Below, one piece after another: positions 36,383 to 46,207 of a stretch of 64,000 bases of DNA (positions within the stretch are counted from its first letter, which is position 1; each line of letters starts with the position of its first letter). Source of the stretch: Chitinophagales bacterium. GTDB taxonomy: Bacteria; Bacteroidota; Bacteroidia; Chitinophagales; CAIODY01. Under the pieces are notes generated by a model that was not told where the DNA came from, searched no databases, and saw only the letters and a list, made by a program, of their open reading frames with translations. The stretch lies in NCBI GenBank assembly GCA_947449695.1, contig CANFST010000009.1, positions 1-64,000 of the forward strand, given 5' to 3'. The translations under genes and the position numbers were made by a program.

Positions 36383-37660
36383 TCAACAAACATCTAATCC
36401 AATATCTTTGCGGAAATATTTATTTTTAAAATCAATCTCTGAAGTGGCTGTCATAGCCTTTTTCAAAGCATTTTTCAGGTTATTATCTAAAGCTGTTACC
36501 ATCAACACTCTGCCGCCAGCAGTAATGACTTTTTGGTGTTGATTAAATTGTGTGCCTGCATGAAAAATCAGGGCATCACTTTTTTCGTTTTCAAAATTTA
36601 TTTCAAAACCCTTTTCAAATTCAGATGGATAGCCACCACTTGCCAAAACCACTGTGCATGCAGCTTCTGTCGATTCTTTCAAAACCTGTGTATTTAATTT
36701 TTCATCTGCTACGGCTTGAAATAAATCAACTAAATCATTTTCAATACGAGGCAATACGGCTTCCGTTTCAGGGTCGCCCATTCTGCAATTATACTCTATT
36801 ACAAATGGTTCATTATTTACATTGATAAGTCCGAAATAGATAAAACCTTTATAAATTATTTTATCTTTTTGCAAACCAGCAATTGTAGGTTTAATAACTT
36901 TTTCTTCAACTTTCAGCATCAATTCATGCGTTGCAAAAGGCACTGGCGAAATAGCTCCCATGCCGCCCGTGTTTAATCCTGTATCGCCCTCTCCTATTCG
37001 TTTGTAATCTTTTGCAGTGGGTAACAGCAAATAATCTTTTCCATCTGTTAATACAAATACACTCAATTCAATTCCTTTTAAGAATTGTTCAATCACCACT
37101 TTTGATGAAGCATCACCAAACTTAGCTGATTCAATCATTTGAGATAATTCTTCTTGCGCTTCTTGGTGGGTTTCACAAATCACAACACCTTTACCTGCAG
37201 CTAATCCATCAGCTTTTAATACAATTGGCAAAGGAGAATCCATTAAATATCTTTTTCCTTCTTCAATATTTTGAAGCGTAACTTCTTTATAAGCTGCTGT
37301 TGGAATAGAATGGCGCAACATAAATGATTTTGCAAATGCTTTGCTGCCTTCCATTTGTGCACCATGCTGTGATGGGCCAATAACAGGAATATGTTTTATA
37401 TTTTCATGCTGCAAAAAATAATCATAAATTCCTTTCACTAAAGTTTCTTCGCCAGCTGGTAAAACCATATCAATTCCATGTTGAATACAAAAATTTTCAA
37501 TGGCATTAAAGTCGCTTACTTTTATATCAACATTGGTAGCAACTTTCGCTGTGCCTGCATTACCCGGAGCCACATACAATTTATCACAATGTTTGCTTTG
37601 TGCAATTTTCCAAGCAAAAGCATGTTCTCTGCCGCCCGAACCTAAAATTAAAATATTCAT
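36383..37660 (-). CDS. purD: Phosphoribosylamine-glycine ligase
   Basis: ATP-grasp enzyme of purine synthesis, joining phosphoribosylamine with glycine. 425 residues from ATG 37660. The N-terminus MNILILGSGGREHAFAWK is the family's nucleotide-binding start, and PGNAGTAKVATNVDI follows. The ATP-grasp core has LKADGLAAGKGVVIC and the metal-binding VIEYNCRMGDPETEAVLPR. A longer frame from ATG 37696 adds 12 residues not found in homologues; a -7 promoter box lies within that extension, supporting the shorter start. Isolated from other pur genes. Confidence 0.97.
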   Translation of the reverse strand: MNILILGSGGREHAFAWKIAQSKHCDKLYVAPGNAGTAKVATNVDIKVSDFNAIENFCIQHGIDMVLPAGEETLVKGIYDYFLQHENIKHIPVIGPSQHGAQMEGSKAFAKSFMLRHSIPTAAYKEVTLQNIEEGKRYLMDSPLPIVLKADGLAAGKGVVICETHQEAQEELSQMIESAKFGDASSKVVIEQFLKGIELSVFVLTDGKDYLLLPTAKDYKRIGEGDTGLNTGGMGAISPVPFATHELMLKVEEKVIKPTIAGLQKDKIIYKGFIYFGLINVNNEPFVIEYNCRMGDPETEAVLPRIENDLVDLFQAVADEKLNTQVLKESTEAACTVVLASGGYPSEFEKGFEINFENEKSDALIFHAGTQFNQHQKVITAGGRVLMVTALDNNLKNALKKAMTATSEIDFKNKYFRKDIGLDVC

Positions 37661-37683
37661 GAAATGGATTAAAAATAAGGCGG

Positions 37684-37691
37684 CAAAATTA
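37684..37691 (-). promoter_or_regulatory. Predicted -7 box of purD
   Basis: Minus-strand TAATTTTG matches TAnnTTTG, about 24 bases before the preferred ATG at 37660. It is inside the longer frame from 37696, arguing against that start. Confidence 0.45.
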
Positions 37692-37703
37692 ATCAAGTAT
37701 TCT

Positions 37704-39152
37704 TTATTGCACTACTAATTTACCCAATGATATTGCTTTGTTTTCAGATTCATCTTTGATGCAATAAGTATAAAAACCTTTGTTTAATTTTTCAATTGAA
37801 ATGGAAGTTGATGACTGATGGATAGTGGTATTTAAAACTTGCTTACCCAGCAAATCATAAACCATAAATTCAAGTTTATGGATAGGTGGATTGCTTAGCA
37901 GTAAAGTAATTTGCTTTGATGCTGGATTGGGAAAAACATGAATGGTATTTTTTGAAATAGTTGTTTCGGTGATGCCAGTTGACAGGCTGAATTGCATCAA
38001 TACATAATTATTATTTGATGGATTCAAATTACAGCCACCTACATAAATATTACCTTTACTATCATGTAAAATATTTTCGATACCGATGTTTGAAACAGCA
38101 TCGAAATCATGGAGAGGATTTGCACTTTGCTTACCTAAGTTGCTCCATTGTGTGCCATCCCATTTTGCTACATAATTGCTGGATTGGGAAATAACATTAT
38201 TAGCATAATAGGCAATAGAAGTATCGGTGAATCTACCAGCACAATAAAGGTTGCCATTTCGGTCAATATCTAAAGACTTTATTTCAGAATTTGCATCTAA
38301 CAAATTAGTGCCGCCAACTTTTGACCAATGCAAACCATTCCATTTTGCTACATACTGATGTCCAGATGATATGCTTAATGAATCAGTAAATGCTCCTGCA
38401 GCATACACATTATTGATACTATCACAGATAATAGTTTCAATTAGTCCGTTAGCATTTAATGAATCGGTGGGTGAATCGAGCTCAGACCAAATGCTACCGT
38501 TCCATTTTGATATCATGCCTTTGTTGCTATTATTTGCATACGGCGCAGCGATGTATAAATTGCCAGTCAAATCAGTTGTAATAGCTGATACTATATTCAT
38601 AAAAGGATTTAAAGCGGTTGAAATATTGCTCCAAGCGCTACCGTTCCATTTGGCAATGTATTTAGTGCCTTGATAATTTAATATTGAATCAGTAAACCAG
38701 CCAGTGATGTATATATTATTAAAGGTATCAACACACATTTGAGTAATTGCTGAATTAAATCCAGTAGTATCTAACTTGCGCCAATGATTTATTCCATCCC
38801 ATTTAGCAATATAATTTTTGCCGTTTGAGTTGAATATTCCACCAGTGACATATACACTATCATGTTTATCGACGCAGATTGCAATAACATTGCCTGTGAG
38901 GTTGGCTGTGATATCCTGCCACTGATTTCCATTCCATTTTTTTACGATACTATTGTTTGAATTATTTGAATTGACCATGGCGCAATACAAATTATTGTTT
39001 TTATCTACACAAGTTCGGGTCCATGCAGCCCAAGTGGTTTGACAACTGGTGTTATTGCTTTTTAATTCGCTCCATCCATAATTAGTTTGGGCTTGTGATT
39101 GAAAAAAAATAAAAAGAAATAAAATAAAAAAGGTGAGTTGTTTCAGAATCAT
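37704..39152 (-). CDS. Secreted repeat protein with type A T9SS sorting domain
   Basis: A 482-residue exported protein. Signal peptide MILKQLTFFILFLFIFFQSQ, cleaved near AQ. Residues 25-395 consist of about seven repeats with the core YVAKWNG..WS followed by a spaced D...N.YV.G.F.D pattern, most likely the blades of one beta-propeller. A type A sorting domain ends it (HVFPNPASKQITLLL ... VYDLLGKQVLNT ... GKLVV). No catalytic motif is apparent. It has a good promoter box (39171-39178) and no operon partners: purD is 44 bases downstream but carries its own box. Confidence 0.85.
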   Translation of the reverse strand: MILKQLTFFILFLFIFFQSQAQTNYGWSELKSNNTSCQTTWAAWTRTCVDKNNNLYCAMVNSNNSNNSIVKKWNGNQWQDITANLTGNVIAICVDKHDSVYVTGGIFNSNGKNYIAKWDGINHWRKLDTTGFNSAITQMCVDTFNNIYITGWFTDSILNYQGTKYIAKWNGSAWSNISTALNPFMNIVSAITTDLTGNLYIAAPYANNSNKGMISKWNGSIWSELDSPTDSLNANGLIETIICDSINNVYAAGAFTDSLSISSGHQYVAKWNGLHWSKVGGTNLLDANSEIKSLDIDRNGNLYCAGRFTDTSIAYYANNVISQSSNYVAKWDGTQWSNLGKQSANPLHDFDAVSNIGIENILHDSKGNIYVGGCNLNPSNNNYVLMQFSLSTGITETTISKNTIHVFPNPASKQITLLLSNPPIHKLEFMVYDLLGKQVLNTTIHQSSTSISIEKLNKGFYTYCIKDESENKAISLGKLVVQ

Positions 39153-39170
39153 TAAAATGTTTTAGTGAAA

Positions 39171-39178
39171 CAAATATA
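39171..39178 (-). promoter_or_regulatory. Predicted -7 box of the VAKWNG-repeat gene
   Basis: Minus-strand TATATTTG matches TAnnTTTG and lies 19 bases before the start codon at 39152. No clear -33 partner. Confidence 0.4.
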
Positions 39179-39213
39179 AATACTTTTAAGATGAGTAAGA
39201 TTTTTTGAAAAAT

Positions 39214-39247
39214 AAAAAGGCTCGTGTATAATTACACGAGCCTTTTT
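39214..39247 (-). terminator. Terminator after the peroxiredoxin gene
   Basis: A 15-bp perfect stem (39214-39228 with 39233-39247), core GGCTCGTGTA, 4-base loop and A/T-rich ends. It ends the minus-strand peroxiredoxin transcript. Confidence 0.85.
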
Positions 39248-39268
39248 AAAATGAGTAATCTTAAAAGC

Positions 39269-39736
39269 TTATTTCAAAGCAGCATTGATTGCTTCAAAAT
39301 TAGGCAAATCGCCTGCTGAAGCTAATATTTCAGCATATTTTACTACGCCATTTTCATCAATTACAAATGCACTGCGACGGCTATGACCATACATACCAAA
39401 TACGAAAGCATCTTTTTCGTAAGCTACGCCATACATTTCAGAAACTACTTTATTGTAATCGCTTAATAATGGAAAATTTAAACCTTCTTGTTCTTTCCAT
39501 TTTGCCAATACAAATAACGAATCGCAGCTAATGCCTAAAACCTGTGCATTGGCGTTGTTGTAATCAGCTATGCCATCGCGAACGCTGCATAGTTCTTTAG
39601 TGCATACGCCAGTGAAAGCTGCTGGTACAAATAGCAATATTACTTTTTTGCCTTTGTAATCACTTAATTTAATTTCTTTTTTTTCGCTATCGAATAATGA
39701 AAAATCGGGTGCTTGTTGTCCTACTGCAATTTGCAT
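39269..39736 (-). CDS. Peroxiredoxin (AhpC/TSA, PrxQ/AhpE-type)
   Basis: Thiol peroxidase of 155 residues that reduces hydrogen and organic peroxides. The active-site motif is PAAFTGVCTKELC, with the peroxidatic Cys45 and a second Cys50 four residues further, as in PrxQ/BCP proteins that form an intra-helix disulphide. QAPDFSLFD and the SRRSAFVIDENG Arg motif complete the fold. No signal peptide, so cytoplasmic. It is 68 bases from the TlpA-like gene upstream on the same strand; a shared transcript is possible but not shown. AhpE-type is the nearest alternative. Confidence 0.9.
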   Translation of the reverse strand: MQIAVGQQAPDFSLFDSEKKEIKLSDYKGKKVILLFVPAAFTGVCTKELCSVRDGIADYNNANAQVLGISCDSLFVLAKWKEQEGLNFPLLSDYNKVVSEMYGVAYEKDAFVFGMYGHSRRSAFVIDENGVVKYAEILASAGDLPNFEAINAALK

Positions 39737-39803
39737 ATTATTTTTTGTTTTATTTTTTTAGATAAACAACAATAGCAAATTGTTGTTCAATCATGGTGAA
39801 TAT

Positions 39804-41261
39804 TTATTTTGCTTTTTTGCTGCGTTCTTCTTCGGCTTTATCAACTTTATGAAGTTGTTCAAGCACTTCTTCAATCTGCTCAACACTGAGCATTTTGGCA
39901 ACAATTTTATGTGTTTTGCTATCTACTACAAACATTTTTGGTGTAGCGTACACATCAAACATATCTTTAAAATCATAGTAATTGTTGGCATCACGTAAAT
40001 TATTCCAATCCATCGGATGTTCGATTAAATATTTTTTCCATCGTTTCATCTCAGGGTCATCTTTTGTATTTAATCTTTCTTCAGTAATGGTGATTAAACC
40101 TAAATTATATTTGGTGTGTAATTTTTGATATTCTTTATATAATTCAGGTGTTTCTTTTTGGCAATGTCCGCAGTTGCTATTCCAGAACCAAAGAATGGTA
40201 TATCGGTCGTTTTTCATCAGGTCATATATGAATGAACTGCGTAAACTACTATCCTCTAAAATCATATTAGGAATGGTAGCGCCAATCAAAATCTTTTTTA
40301 AATGCTCAGCTCTATCGCAGATTTTTTTCAATTTAGATGAATCAATCCAATAGGCTTCGCCTTTGCAATAATACTCCTGAGCGACATGAACAAACACGGC
40401 TTCCATACCCATAATTTTTGATTGCTCATAGGTGTTTGAAAGGTACCATACTAACCATTTGAAAACCTCTTTATTAGCTCTGCCATGTTTTATTAAATAA
40501 TCAGCAGATATATTAATAGAATCAGGGTGCTGAGGCGTAAGCTGATTTAAATACTTATCAATTTTTGCATGAAAAATCGGAGTGTATAACAAACGTTCAT
40601 CGCTAAAATCGAAATTATCGAAATAATGATTTTTGAAATAGTAATAGCTTTGCGGTTGCATTAAACCTGCTGGCACAAAGGGTTCAGGCATTGCTTTGAA
40701 AACACTTGCTAATAAAAGTTTAGGATGTTTTTCGGCAAATGTTTTACGATAAGCATTCACTAAACTATCCATTTTGCGCATTTCATCTGCTACTTTTATT
40801 GAGTCAGCTTTAGTTTTTTGAATTTTATATTTTGCATTTAACTGGTCCATTTCAATTCCTTTTTTAGAAGTATATTTTAAATAATCTAAAAACAAAGTAT
40901 TGTCTTCTGAACCTTTCACTTTCATGTGATTTACAAAATCAACTGTATCTGTTTCGATTTCAAATTTTTGATTTTCGCCAACAATAATTTCAAAATATTT
41001 CATGGAAGGTAATACGACTAAATAAATACCTTGATGTAGTTTTTCTTTGCCATGAAATAAGATTGGTTCGCCAACTTTGCTCAGCTTACAAGTGTCGTGA
41101 ATGTATTTTTGATTGCCATAATAATTAGCTAAATAGCAAGCTTTTTCTTTGTAGCCATTTATCTTGATACTTATCTGGTAAGCATCCTGAGCAAATAACT
41201 GTTGGGCCAATAATGAAAAAGAAAGAAGAAAAAAAGCGGAAATATTTTTTTTATTCAGCAT
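39804..41261 (-). CDS. TlpA-like thiol-disulphide oxidoreductase with N-terminal DUF4369-type domain
   Basis: A 485-residue exported protein. Signal peptide ends LFAQ. Residues 25-120 look like a DUF4369 beta-domain (INGYKEKACYLANYYGNQKY). A helical middle follows, similar to DUF5106. The C-terminal thioredoxin fold has WFWNSNCGHCQKETPEL, a CGHC redox centre near residue 360, and ATPKMFVVD with the cis-Pro. It probably acts in the periplasm or on a membrane in disulphide reduction, for example cytochrome maturation. A textbook promoter precedes it. Confidence 0.85.
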   Translation of the reverse strand: MLNKKNISAFFLLSFSLLAQQLFAQDAYQISIKINGYKEKACYLANYYGNQKYIHDTCKLSKVGEPILFHGKEKLHQGIYLVVLPSMKYFEIIVGENQKFEIETDTVDFVNHMKVKGSEDNTLFLDYLKYTSKKGIEMDQLNAKYKIQKTKADSIKVADEMRKMDSLVNAYRKTFAEKHPKLLLASVFKAMPEPFVPAGLMQPQSYYYFKNHYFDNFDFSDERLLYTPIFHAKIDKYLNQLTPQHPDSINISADYLIKHGRANKEVFKWLVWYLSNTYEQSKIMGMEAVFVHVAQEYYCKGEAYWIDSSKLKKICDRAEHLKKILIGATIPNMILEDSSLRSSFIYDLMKNDRYTILWFWNSNCGHCQKETPELYKEYQKLHTKYNLGLITITEERLNTKDDPEMKRWKKYLIEHPMDWNNLRDANNYYDFKDMFDVYATPKMFVVDSKTHKIVAKMLSVEQIEEVLEQLHKVDKAEEERSKKAK

Positions 41262-41283
41262 AGTTTTTAATGTTTTATTGATG

Positions 41284-41314
41284 CAAATTTATTAGGTATT
41301 CATCAATAGCCAAA
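41284..41314 (-). promoter_or_regulatory. Full Bacteroidota promoter of the TlpA-like gene
   Basis: Minus strand: TTTG (41311-41314), a 19-base spacer, TAAATTTG (41284-41291). This is an exact TTTG-N19-TAnnTTTG. Transcription should start about 41278, 17 bases before the ATG at 41261. It is the best promoter match in the window. Confidence 0.7.
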
Positions 41315-41407
41315 TGCTTAACAACCACTTAACAACGAAATTTTTATTAAAAAAAATTTAACACGACTGAATTGTATTTATATTTTAGCAACCTAATTCT
41401 TAAATAC

Positions 41408-44400
41408 ATGTATAAACTTTTTTTATCATTCATTTTATTTTCAATTATTTCAACTGCTGCTTCGGCAGGCAATTATGAAAAAGCATGGGATGCTTTTAAA
41501 AACAATCAACGCACAGAAGCAAAATTTTTATTTAAAAAAGCTACTGAAGAAGATGGAATCAACAAATCGAACGCATGGCTTGGTTTGATGCTAACACAAT
41601 GGTTATGCTCAAAAAACGATAGTGCATTTTTATCGTTTGAAGAATTTTATAAAACTGCCGAAAATCCATACCCATTTTTATACGCTTACTGGAGTATGCC
41701 GATTTTGTATGGCAGCCGTTACAACTTGAAGCCTGAAAAAGTAAAATTTCTAAATCAGATTATTGACGACCCGAAAGCTCATGGCACATTAAAAGCTATG
41801 GCTCATATTGCTTTGGGACATCATTTTGAAAGTATAAACAAATTTAAAGAACGTAAAAATGAATATGACAAAATTGGTAGCATTGATAACTGGCAAGTGC
41901 TTGGTACTTTTGATAATACCAGCGGAAGTGGTTTTACAAAAGATTGGGGTGCATTAAAAAACAAAACCACTGAATCATTTAAAAACAAAGTAGGGGCTGA
42001 TGTAAAATGGTTTGCGCCGCCTTTTCAACGTGATGATAGATGGTTCTATTTTGATTATTATTTTAATATTGGCAACTCAATTATGTATGCTCAAACCTAT
42101 GTTTATAGCGCAACTGAACAAGAAGTTACTTTGCGTTCGGGTTGCAGTGGCTCTATGAAGATATGGGTAAACGATTATAATATTTTAAGCGAAGCCACAG
42201 AAAGAAATGCTGACCTTGATATTTATAATCAGAAAATAAAATTGAATAAAGGTTACAATCGTTTCCTGGTACAGATTGGTGAAAGCGAAACTAATGCAGC
42301 TAATTTTTTAATCAGATTAACTGATGATAAAGGCAACCCGGTTGCAGGTATTTTTTCAACCAACAAAACCAATGATTATACTGCTGCTGCTGATTATAAA
42401 GTAAGCGCAGAGGCATTGTTTGCTGAAGATTTTTTTGAGAAAAAATTAAAAACAAATCCAGATGATTTATTGACACTACTGATGTATGCTGATGCACTAA
42501 TGAGAAATGACAAAGTTTACGAATCAAGAAAAGTTTTAAAACATACACAAGATTTAGCACCAAAAAGCACTTTTGTGAGCGATAGAATGATAGAAGCTTA
42601 TGCCCGTGATAAAAACCAAACTGACTTAACAAAAGAACAAGAAAAAATAAAACGTAACGATCCGGAATCTCTGGAAGCATTGCAAATGTTGGTGGGCGAA
42701 GCTAACAACAGAGAAGATTATGATGAAACAGCTAAATTGATTGATAAAATAAAAGCTATTTATAAAGATGAAGAATTGGTAGAAGGTTATCAACTAAATT
42801 TATTTGCCAACAAAAAACAAATCCCTGAATTATTGGAATTTGGCAAACAGCTCTATCAAAAGCATCCAGATATGGAAGAAATGATGAATCTGGCTTACAA
42901 TATAGAAATGAATAAATCGAAGGATGAAAACAAAGCCATTAAAATTGTAAAAGAATTTTGCAAAAAATATTACAGTGAATCGGCTCAAAAAATGTTGATT
43001 CAACACTTATTCAAAAATGGAAATAAAAGCGAAGCATTGGCAATGATGAAAAAGCGAATTGATAATTCGCCTTATGCAATAGGGTTTTATAGCCAGTTGA
43101 GTGATGTGAATTATGAATTACAAGATTATCAGGAAGCATTAAACTGGAATGACAAAACTATAGAATTTGCTCCGTATGTGGGTGCTTATTATGCTGACAG
43201 GGGTAAAATAATGGAAGCATTAAACAGAAAAGATGATGCTGAAGCTGCTTATAAAAGTGCCATCAATTATACACCTACTGATTATGATTCAAGAGCTGCA
43301 TTAAGAAAATTGCAAGGCAAAAAAGATTTATATGAAAATTTTGAAACTACTGATGCCTACGAATTATTTAAAAAATCTCCTTCATCAAAAGAATATCCAA
43401 ATGATAATAGCATTATTTTATTAAACGAAACTCAACGTATTATTTATAATGAAGCTGCATCTGAACAAAAAGAAGAATTGATGGTAAAAGTATTTAACCA
43501 GTCTGGTATAGATACATGGAAGCAATACAACATCAGTTACAATCCCTATTCACAGCGTGTAGTGTTAGATAAAGCTGAATTGCTGAAAGCTGATGGCAGC
43601 CGTGTTAAAGCAGAAGAAAATGATGGCACTGTGGTATTCACTAATTTAGAAGCAGGTGATGCTATTCATATTTTATATAAACTTGAAAGTTATTCCAGCG
43701 GAAAACTTTCACAATATTTTTGGGATCAATTTCATTTTCAATATTCCATTCCTTCATTAAAAGCCAAATACAGTATTTTAGTGCCTGATAGCAAAACATT
43801 TCAACATGAAATATTAAATGGGACTTTGCAGCCAACTATCAAAAATTTAGAAGCCATGAAATTGTACACATGGGAAATGGATAATCAAGCGGCTATTAAA
43901 TCGGAACCTTACATGCCTGAATTGGTTGATGTGGCACCAACACTTTTCATATCAAGTATTCCTGATTGGAAATTTATGAGCAATTGGTACAGCGATTTAT
44001 CATCAAGCAAAGCCAAGCAAGATTTTGAAGTAAAAGAAGTTGTTGCTGAATTATTAAAAGACAAAAAAGATATTTCAGATTTAGATAAAGCAAAATTACT
44101 TTACAATTACATCGCTAATAATATTGCTTACAGCAATGTACCATTTATGCATAGTGCTATTATTCCGCAGAAAGCTGCCCGAACTATTGCTACTAAGCTA
44201 GGTGATTGCAAAGATGTATCAACATTATTTGTTGCCATGTGTAAAGAAGCTAATTTAAAAGCTAATTTAGTTTTGGTTGATACAAGAGGCAATGGTGAAA
44301 ACCATTTGCATTTGCCAAGCATGGATTTTAATCATTGTATTTCTTTGTTAACTATTGGTGATAAAAAATATTTCATTGAGCTAACTAACCAAAAATTAGC

Positions 44401-45154
44401 CTTTGCTAATATGCCAAGTGCTGATGTAAGAGCTAACTCTTTATTCATCCCTCGTGATGGTGACCAACCTGCTACAGCATTAGCAAAAGTTGATCTGCCA
44501 ACCATGATTTTAAATAAAATTGAGCGTACATCTATAGTGAAGTTAGAAGGCAATGATGTCACATTCAGTCGTAATATTACCCGTTGGGGTGCTACGGCAT
44601 CAGCTATGCGGAGTGATTATGTTGACTTAGGACAAGAAGAACGTGAAAAAACTTTAACTCAAAATGTATCAAGCGGATACAAAAGTCAATTAAAATTGAA
44701 TTATTTGAAATTTGGTGATTTGAAAAAATTACAGGATACGCTTAAAATGGAATATTCATTTACTCTAAAAAAAGAAGTAAACGAAATTGCCGGTATGAAA
44801 GTATTTCGCATTCCGTGGGCAGATGCTGTTGAAACTTTAGATTTTGTTGCTTTAGAAAAACGCACCTACCCTTTTGATGTATGGGAATATACTTCTTTAA
44901 AAAGCAATATTGAACAAATAACCATTGAATTGCCTGCTGGCGTTAGCTTACAGGAACGTCCTAATTCAGTAAACCTTACTTGTCCGGTAGCCGAATATCA
45001 TTTGAATTATGATTACAGCAATAGCGGAAAAATTATTGTTAGTCGTGAAATGAAAATCATTGGAGATATTGTAAAACCTGAGGACTATGCCACATTTAAA
45101 GAGTTTTATAACAAAGTAGCTGAAGCTGATACCAAACAATTGGCTTACAAATAA
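41408..45154 (+). CDS. DUF3857 / transglutaminase-like protein with TPR repeats
   Basis: A 1248-residue exported protein. ATG 41408 gives signal peptide MYKLFLSFILFSIISTAASA; an in-frame TTG at 41372 adds only 12 residues. Residues 20-160 and 330-650 are helical, with TPR-like repeats (AYYADRGKIMEALNRKDDAE). From about 680 a DUF3857 domain begins, then a transglutaminase-like core with the nucleophile in LGDCKDVSTLF (about 931) and His in FNHCISLL (about 975). The usual third residue, Asp in a YFLD.T motif, is replaced by Glu (KYFIELTN). Likely periplasmic or surface located, with unknown substrate; catalysis is plausible but unproven. It ends at a bidirectional terminator. Confidence 0.88.
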   Translation: MYKLFLSFILFSIISTAASAGNYEKAWDAFKNNQRTEAKFLFKKATEEDGINKSNAWLGLMLTQWLCSKNDSAFLSFEEFYKTAENPYPFLYAYWSMPILYGSRYNLKPEKVKFLNQIIDDPKAHGTLKAMAHIALGHHFESINKFKERKNEYDKIGSIDNWQVLGTFDNTSGSGFTKDWGALKNKTTESFKNKVGADVKWFAPPFQRDDRWFYFDYYFNIGNSIMYAQTYVYSATEQEVTLRSGCSGSMKIWVNDYNILSEATERNADLDIYNQKIKLNKGYNRFLVQIGESETNAANFLIRLTDDKGNPVAGIFSTNKTNDYTAAADYKVSAEALFAEDFFEKKLKTNPDDLLTLLMYADALMRNDKVYESRKVLKHTQDLAPKSTFVSDRMIEAYARDKNQTDLTKEQEKIKRNDPESLEALQMLVGEANNREDYDETAKLIDKIKAIYKDEELVEGYQLNLFANKKQIPELLEFGKQLYQKHPDMEEMMNLAYNIEMNKSKDENKAIKIVKEFCKKYYSESAQKMLIQHLFKNGNKSEALAMMKKRIDNSPYAIGFYSQLSDVNYELQDYQEALNWNDKTIEFAPYVGAYYADRGKIMEALNRKDDAEAAYKSAINYTPTDYDSRAALRKLQGKKDLYENFETTDAYELFKKSPSSKEYPNDNSIILLNETQRIIYNEAASEQKEELMVKVFNQSGIDTWKQYNISYNPYSQRVVLDKAELLKADGSRVKAEENDGTVVFTNLEAGDAIHILYKLESYSSGKLSQYFWDQFHFQYSIPSLKAKYSILVPDSKTFQHEILNGTLQPTIKNLEAMKLYTWEMDNQAAIKSEPYMPELVDVAPTLFISSIPDWKFMSNWYSDLSSSKAKQDFEVKEVVAELLKDKKDISDLDKAKLLYNYIANNIAYSNVPFMHSAIIPQKAARTIATKLGDCKDVSTLFVAMCKEANLKANLVLVDTRGNGENHLHLPSMDFNHCISLLTIGDKKYFIELTNQKLAFANMPSADVRANSLFIPRDGDQPATALAKVDLPTMILNKIERTSIVKLEGNDVTFSRNITRWGATASAMRSDYVDLGQEEREKTLTQNVSSGYKSQLKLNYLKFGDLKKLQDTLKMEYSFTLKKEVNEIAGMKVFRIPWADAVETLDFVALEKRTYPFDVWEYTSLKSNIEQITIELPAGVSLQERPNSVNLTCPVAEYHLNYDYSNSGKIIVSREMKIIGDIVKPEDYATFKEFYNKVAEADTKQLAYK

Positions 45155-45174
45155 ATTTAAATGTTTGCCTAAAT

Positions 45175-45210
45175 AAAAAAAGCTTGTTGAACCATCAACA
45201 AGCTTTTTTT
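45175..45210. terminator. Bidirectional terminator between DUF3857 gene and queG
   Basis: A 16-bp perfect stem (45175-45190 with 45195-45210), core AGCTTGTTGA, loop ACCA, and A- and T-runs. It separates two convergent genes. Confidence 0.85.
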
Positions 45211-45259
45211 ATTTATAATTTGAATCTTATTCAGACAGTTTGAAAAATCTTTTCCAAAA

Positions 45260-46186
45260 TCAACCTTTCATCTGCAATTGAATAGTTTGTTTTATTTTTT
45301 CAATACCTGTCCTTTGCATAGGCGAATATTTTAAAGTTTTATTAAACACTTCATTAGTTATCTCCAGCCAGTCTTTTTTCTTCATCGGCAAAGCCAATAA
45401 TGGTTTAAATTGCTCTTCGGTAGTAGCTTTTGCAAATCGATTCCAAGGGCAAACAGTTTGGCAAATATCACAGCCAAAAATCCAATCATCTAATTGCGAT
45501 AGAAATTCAGTGGGTATTTCTTTTTTTAATTCAATGGTGAAATAAGAAATACATTTGCTGCCATCCATTGTTTTATCGCCATGAATTGCTTGTGTAGGGC
45601 AAGCTTGCACACATTTATTACAAGTACCGCAATAATCTTTTGTAATTGAATTATCATAAGTAAGCGCTACATCGCAAATTATTTCAGCTAAAAAAAAATA
45701 AGACCCCATTTGTTTATTAATGAGCATCGTATTTTTCCCTATCCATCCAAAACCAGATTTGGAAGCCCATGCACGTTCTAACACTGGAGCAGAATCAACA
45801 AAACAACGAGCAGATATTTTACCAGTTTTTTCTTCTATTACACCAACAATTTTTTTTAATTTTTCTTTCAATACAAAGTGATAATCTGTACCGAAAGCAT
45901 ATTGCGAAATTTTTGGCTCTCCGTTTTTAAAATCAATTGGCTGATGGTAATTAAATGCCAGACTTATAACTGATTTTGCTCCTTCAACTAGTAAAGCTGG
46001 ATTCAATCGTTTGTCGAAATGATTAGCTAAATAATTCATTTCACCCTGCCAATTGTTATTTAAAAAATTTTCTAACCGATGAGCTTCTTGTTCTAAAAAT
46101 TCAGCTTTAGCTATGCCACACCATTCAAAACCTAGTTGTTTGGCTTCTTGTTTTATTAATTGGCTTAGTATTTCTGAACTTATCAT
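45260..46186 (-). CDS. queG: Epoxyqueuosine reductase
   Basis: Cobalamin- and iron-sulphur-dependent enzyme that makes queuosine from epoxyqueuosine in tRNA. 308 residues, typical. Two [4Fe-4S] motifs are seen: CGTCNKCVQACP (with the following CISYF) and FGCDICQTVCPWN. The N-terminal segment LGFEWCGIAKAEFLEQEAHR is characteristic. It lies 22 bases from lysA on the same strand but in an unrelated pathway. The C-terminal HEAT-repeat domain found in some longer homologues is absent. Confidence 0.95.
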   Translation of the reverse strand: MISSEILSQLIKQEAKQLGFEWCGIAKAEFLEQEAHRLENFLNNNWQGEMNYLANHFDKRLNPALLVEGAKSVISLAFNYHQPIDFKNGEPKISQYAFGTDYHFVLKEKLKKIVGVIEEKTGKISARCFVDSAPVLERAWASKSGFGWIGKNTMLINKQMGSYFFLAEIICDVALTYDNSITKDYCGTCNKCVQACPTQAIHGDKTMDGSKCISYFTIELKKEIPTEFLSQLDDWIFGCDICQTVCPWNRFAKATTEEQFKPLLALPMKKKDWLEITNEVFNKTLKYSPMQRTGIEKIKQTIQLQMKG

Positions 46187-46207
46187 GTAAAAAAAGAATG
46201 AACCGAA

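Noticed and set aside
41372-41407. TTG at 41372 as start of the DUF3857 gene
   Set aside because: ATG 41408 directly begins a good signal peptide; the added residues look noncoding.
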